Assembly (NCBI GenBank): GCA_023511855.1
Contig: JAIMAR010000010.1
Span: 1 to 36,028, forward strand
Origin: Bryobacteraceae bacterium
GTDB taxonomy: Bacteria; Acidobacteriota; Terriglobia; Bryobacterales; Bryobacteraceae
Length of the DNA stretch: 36,028 bases
Direction of reading: 5' to 3'
Of this stretch, positions 33,220 through 36,028 are shown piece after piece. The notes beneath the pieces were generated by a model. That model saw nothing but the letters and a program-made list of their open reading frames with translations. It did no database searches and was not told where the DNA came from. Position 1 is the stretch's first letter. Each line of letters opens with the position of its first letter. Made by a program: the position numbers and the translations under genes.

Positions 33220-34842
33220 TCAGCGCGGATTGGACCTGGCAGCCTTGAGAGCCACAAGAGGCAGAGCAATAGTGGCGGCAGCGTGGAGGCACCACAGGGT
33301 CACGTTCAGCGGCAGAGGCAGGATGCCGCCGGCGCGGCCGAAAAACAGCGCAGCGCCGCCGCCGGCGAGTTGGGAGAGGTGGAACGAGGCCAGCCTGCCG
33401 GAGGGTTCGTGTGCGATGAGGCCGGTGTAGTAAGGGATGAGCAGGAAGTTCGTGGCGTACAGATCGAGCAGCGCAAATAGCGCGGCGGCGACGGCCAAAA
33501 ACCACAGTCTGCCGCGGACCAGGGCTGCCCAGCCCGCCGACAGCAGCACGGTTTCCGCGGAGATTACCGCTACGGCATACCAGCCCGCGCTCGAGGACAA
33601 GCCCAGCCGGGCGAAGGTGACCTCATGGTAGGCCAACCCTACCCAGAACCAGGCCCAAATCAGGGCTGCGGCTCCGAGGTCGCGCCACCCGGTTGTTTGG
33701 TGGAGCTTGCGGCGGCGCAGCCAGAGCAGCAGAAGCCCGGCCGCGGCCAGCAGGTAGAGAACTGCGAACACGCCGTACATCCAGGCGCGGAGTTGCAAGA
33801 AACTCCAGTGGCCGATCCAGAGGTGGGTGCGGAAGCTGATCTCGGCGAAGCGCGGCCAGTTGACGTGCAGCGCCTGCTGGAGAAGGTCCGCGATGGAGGA
33901 GGACTGCCCGGCGGTCTGCTGCAAGCCGGACCACGATCCGGTTAAGCGGAAGCTGCGCCAGTACCACCAGAAGGAGAGCAAGCCCGCGGTTCCGAACAGG
34001 ACGGCGGCTTGGGCGGCGGCAGCGGCGCGCCGCCCGGGCCGGCGAACCAGCCGCCACCCGTAAAGCGTTGCCAGGGCGGGGATGGCCGTCAAGAAATAGG
34101 CTTTGGTGAGCAGGCCAGCGCCGAGGAGGACCCCGGCGGCGAACGCGTGCCGAAAACCGGCCTGCGGTCCGGCGCGGGCCAGCACCCAGAGCAGGGCCGC
34201 GAACAAGACCATGGAGAGCGCATCGTTACCCACCCGGGAGGCGGTCATGGCGGGGAGCGGCATGGCGGCGACGAGAGCCGCTCCCGCAGCGGCGGGGACC
34301 GAGCCGGCGGGGGTGCGAATCGCGGCGCAGGTCAGCGGCACAACGAGCGACGCCAGCAGCACCCCGACGAGGCGCAACGCCAGCACGCGGTCTGGGAGAG
34401 GCAGGGGAGCGAATACCCGCTCGATGGGCGCAAGGATGAAGTAGTACAGAGGCGGCTGCTGGGCTTCGTAATTGAGCTCGCCCGCGGGGTCTTCCTGAAG
34501 CGCCCAGTTGCGCGGGATGGTCGTCAGGCGGCTGCGCATCTCAGCGCGCTCGGCGGGCGGCAATCGCCAGTATTCGCCGTGGGTGTGGTGGGGTGTGGAC
34601 AGAGGCACGGCGGGCATGGGGGTCACGCCGAGCGAGGCCCGTACTTCGCGGGAGATGCGTGTCTGGCCGGGCAGCGGCAGCCCCTGGCCGGCCGCAAGGC
34701 GCTGGATGTATGCCACGTGCGCCCATTCGTCGAAACCTTCCCACAGCGGGAGCAGCGCGGCATGCCACCCGGCCCGGCACAGGAAGCAGAACCAGGCGAG
34801 CAGGACTAGGCCGGAGGCGCGGCGCGGCATACCCGTTAGCAT
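33220..34842 (-). CDS. polytopic membrane protein, GT-C glycosyltransferase type (GT39/DUF2142-like)
   Basis: A 540-residue inner-membrane protein with about ten to twelve hydrophobic segments. A long first external loop carries FDEW (37-40), where GT-C enzymes have their catalytic acid, and later NYEAQQPPLYYF, typical of dolichyl- or polyprenyl-phosphate sugar transferases. Substrate unknown. The start may be the ATG at 34842 or 34830. It lies 36 bases downstream of the DUF4159 gene. It is a second GT-C-like protein beside the Agl23-like one, but their sequences are not close. Confidence 0.7.
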   Translation of the reverse strand: MLTGMPRRASGLVLLAWFCFLCRAGWHAALLPLWEGFDEWAHVAYIQRLAAGQGLPLPGQTRISREVRASLGVTPMPAVPLSTPHHTHGEYWRLPPAERAEMRSRLTTIPRNWALQEDPAGELNYEAQQPPLYYFILAPIERVFAPLPLPDRVLALRLVGVLLASLVVPLTCAAIRTPAGSVPAAAGAALVAAMPLPAMTASRVGNDALSMVLFAALLWVLARAGPQAGFRHAFAAGVLLGAGLLTKAYFLTAIPALATLYGWRLVRRPGRRAAAAAQAAVLFGTAGLLSFWWYWRSFRLTGSWSGLQQTAGQSSSIADLLQQALHVNWPRFAEISFRTHLWIGHWSFLQLRAWMYGVFAVLYLLAAAGLLLLWLRRRKLHQTTGWRDLGAAALIWAWFWVGLAYHEVTFARLGLSSSAGWYAVAVISAETVLLSAGWAALVRGRLWFLAVAAALFALLDLYATNFLLIPYYTGLIAHEPSGRLASFHLSQLAGGGAALFFGRAGGILPLPLNVTLWCLHAAATIALPLVALKAARSNPR

Positions 34843-34878
34843 ACTGGGTCGGCGGCGCAGCGCCCTAATGGAAGGGCT

Positions 34879-35691
34879 TCAGTGGGTCATCGCGTAGATG
34901 ATGGAGTTGATGGCAAAGCGATAGGCGAGCATGGTGGATTCGGCCGGGTATTCGGGGACATCGGCCTCCTCCCAAGCGTCGCCGATGTCCATGTTGTAGT
35001 TGATGGCAACCAGCATCCGACCGTGGTCATCATAGATGGCGCGCCAGTGGGGCGGGCGGTCTTGAAGATCGGTCACGATGGCGCCGCCGGGCCCGCGGCG
35101 GAGATGCCTCAGTCCTGGGATCTGGACGCACTCCTGGATGTCGTAAAGCACATGCATCATGGGGTCCGAGGAGGTGAGTTCGACGATGGGTTTGCCGGGT
35201 AAGGCGCGGTCCATGGCCTCGCGGAAGACCTCCCATTCTGCCGGGCCCCAGAAATCGTCCACCACGAGGAAGCCGCCGCGGGTGAGGTATTCTCTGAGGC
35301 GCGAGGTTTCGGCGTCACTGAGATTCCAGTAGCCTGCCTGCGTGACATAGGCCCAGGGGTATTCAAAGATGCGGTCGTCGGTGAGGGGCACGTGGCGGGG
35401 CTCCCCGATGTGGATGCGGGTAAGGCGCTGGACGCCTTCGGTGAAATGGAGCTCGGCGCGGGGCCAGTCCTGCATCCACCAGCCCCTTCCGAAACCTCTT
35501 CCGAAGCCGCGCGCGCTGCCTCCGGCCAAGTCCGTGTATTCGACGCGCAGGAAATAGAACTCGGCGGTTTTTGGGAATTGTGGAAAGTCGCGCTGGTCTT
35601 CCTCCTGACGCCACCACTGAGGCAGGGCGACCGAGGCTAGGCAGAGGGCCAGACCACCGGAAAGGCAATAGCGGCGGACCCCTTTCCCCAT
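34879..35691 (-). CDS. exported DUF4159 domain protein
   Basis: A 270-residue protein with a signal peptide (about 1-24). The DUF4159 domain, a class I glutamine-amidotransferase-like fold, covers about 40-265 and contains EYPWAYVTQAGYW, LREYLTRGGFLVVDDF and a C-terminal stretch with YNMDIGDAWE. The function is unknown. In Acidobacteriota such genes usually accompany BatA/MoxR clusters, but here a membrane transferase follows. The ATG at 35691 has no Shine-Dalgarno and sits seven bases after a perfect TATAAT, so the transcript may be leaderless. Confidence 0.85.
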   Translation of the reverse strand: MGKGVRRYCLSGGLALCLASVALPQWWRQEEDQRDFPQFPKTAEFYFLRVEYTDLAGGSARGFGRGFGRGWWMQDWPRAELHFTEGVQRLTRIHIGEPRHVPLTDDRIFEYPWAYVTQAGYWNLSDAETSRLREYLTRGGFLVVDDFWGPAEWEVFREAMDRALPGKPIVELTSSDPMMHVLYDIQECVQIPGLRHLRRGPGGAIVTDLQDRPPHWRAIYDDHGRMLVAINYNMDIGDAWEEADVPEYPAESTMLAYRFAINSIIYAMTH

Positions 35692-35696
35692 GGCCG

Positions 35697-35708
35697 CTAT
35701 TATAATAG
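35697..35708. promoter_or_regulatory. palindromic -10 element CTATTATAATAG
   Basis: The perfect 12-base palindrome presents TATAAT on both strands. For the minus strand the hexamer covers 35699-35704 and predicts a start at about 35692, one base before the DUF4159 ATG. No good -35 element is visible. No gene was found that would use the plus-strand copy. Confidence 0.45.
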
Positions 35709-36028
35709 GCGCTCAGGGCTGTGACGGATTAGGGGAAAACGGGCTCTCGCGGCTGCACGGTTGCCTGGGCAGAATCCGTCCGTGCTGTCGCACGGGCAGA
35801 CCCGGCGGATCTGAGCGGGCCTGCTGGTTTGTGGGCGCACGCTCGTTTGAGGCCTCATTCAGGAAGCCTTGGTGTTGTAGCTTCTTTTTTGTATTGGCAG
35901 TCACGAAGAAGCATTATACTGGCGGCTGCGGTCGGTTTTAACCTCATCCCAGATTTCCATTTTAAACATTTCGGTGCAACTTTGTTATATCCTCCAACGT
36001 CCTTATTCATGGGGGTTCCAGCGTGATC
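35709..36028. other. gene-free right edge of the window
   Basis: No credible gene. It contains a hairpin CCGTGC/GCACGG with loop TGTC (35780-35795) and a more AT-rich end. TTGGCA and TATACT, 15 bases apart, near 35896-35922 could be a promoter for a gene beyond the window, but the spacing is short. Confidence 0.4.

Noticed and set aside
35690-35941. 83-codon frame at the right edge
   Set aside because: It starts opposite the DUF4159 start codon, crosses a hairpin and has no ribosome binding site or recognisable sequence.

Overview
The window is high-GC bacterial DNA that looks like Acidobacteriota, most likely the Bryobacterales/Solibacter side. This rests on gene content, not on a marker gene. 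It has a very large Oar-like TonB receptor with an N-terminal carboxypeptidase-regulatory domain, two Tat-exported Gfo/Idh/MocA oxidoreductases, a ThuA protein, DUF5916 and DUF4159 proteins, an Agl23-like membrane protein, and many short intergenic palindromes. I see no rRNA, tRNA, CRISPR array or complete insertion sequence.

Layout. 1-466: gene-free, T-poor left edge with a hairpin and a candidate promoter. 467-3034 (+): exported Gfo/Idh/MocA oxidoreductase, a terminator hairpin, then an MFS transporter. 3016-7196 (-): DUF5916 outer-membrane-type protein and ribosomal protein S1. 7248-9871 (+): sensor kinase and NtrC-type sigma-54 activator, overlapping by ATGA. 10018-11952 (+): exported S9 peptidase. 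11986-13104 (-): ClpP, preceded by an Rrf2 regulator with IscR-like Fe-S ligands. 13181-19663 (-): tight five-gene operon ThuA, Gfo/Idh, HEAT protein, F5/8C protein, Agl23-like protein. 19858-23124 (-): TonB receptor with its own promoter and a strong terminator. 23125-23733: repeats and hairpins. 23734-25377 (+): uncharacterised ORF with a C-terminal winged-helix-like region, cut by one in-frame amber codon. 25559-28942 (+): succinate dehydrogenase/fumarate reductase in the order A-C-D-B. 28943-29106: cluster of hairpins. 29107-35691 (-): APC permease, a new 52-aa basic protein coupled to PcrA/UvrD, the helicase, a GT-C-type membrane protein and a DUF4159 protein. 35692-36028: no gene seen.

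How the genes work together. The TonB receptor, the ThuA/Gfo/Idh operon, the first Gfo/Idh gene, the MFS carrier, the DUF5916 barrel and the S9 peptidase suggest a scavenging lifestyle on polymers and sugars with much periplasmic chemistry. The Sdh/Frd complex, S1, ClpP, PcrA and the two-component pair are housekeeping or regulatory. No defence, secretion or biosynthetic cluster is visible. The items most worth following up are the five-gene ThuA operon, the amber-interrupted ORF with its flanking repeats, the helicase-coupled basic microprotein, and the IscR-like regulator placed before clpP.
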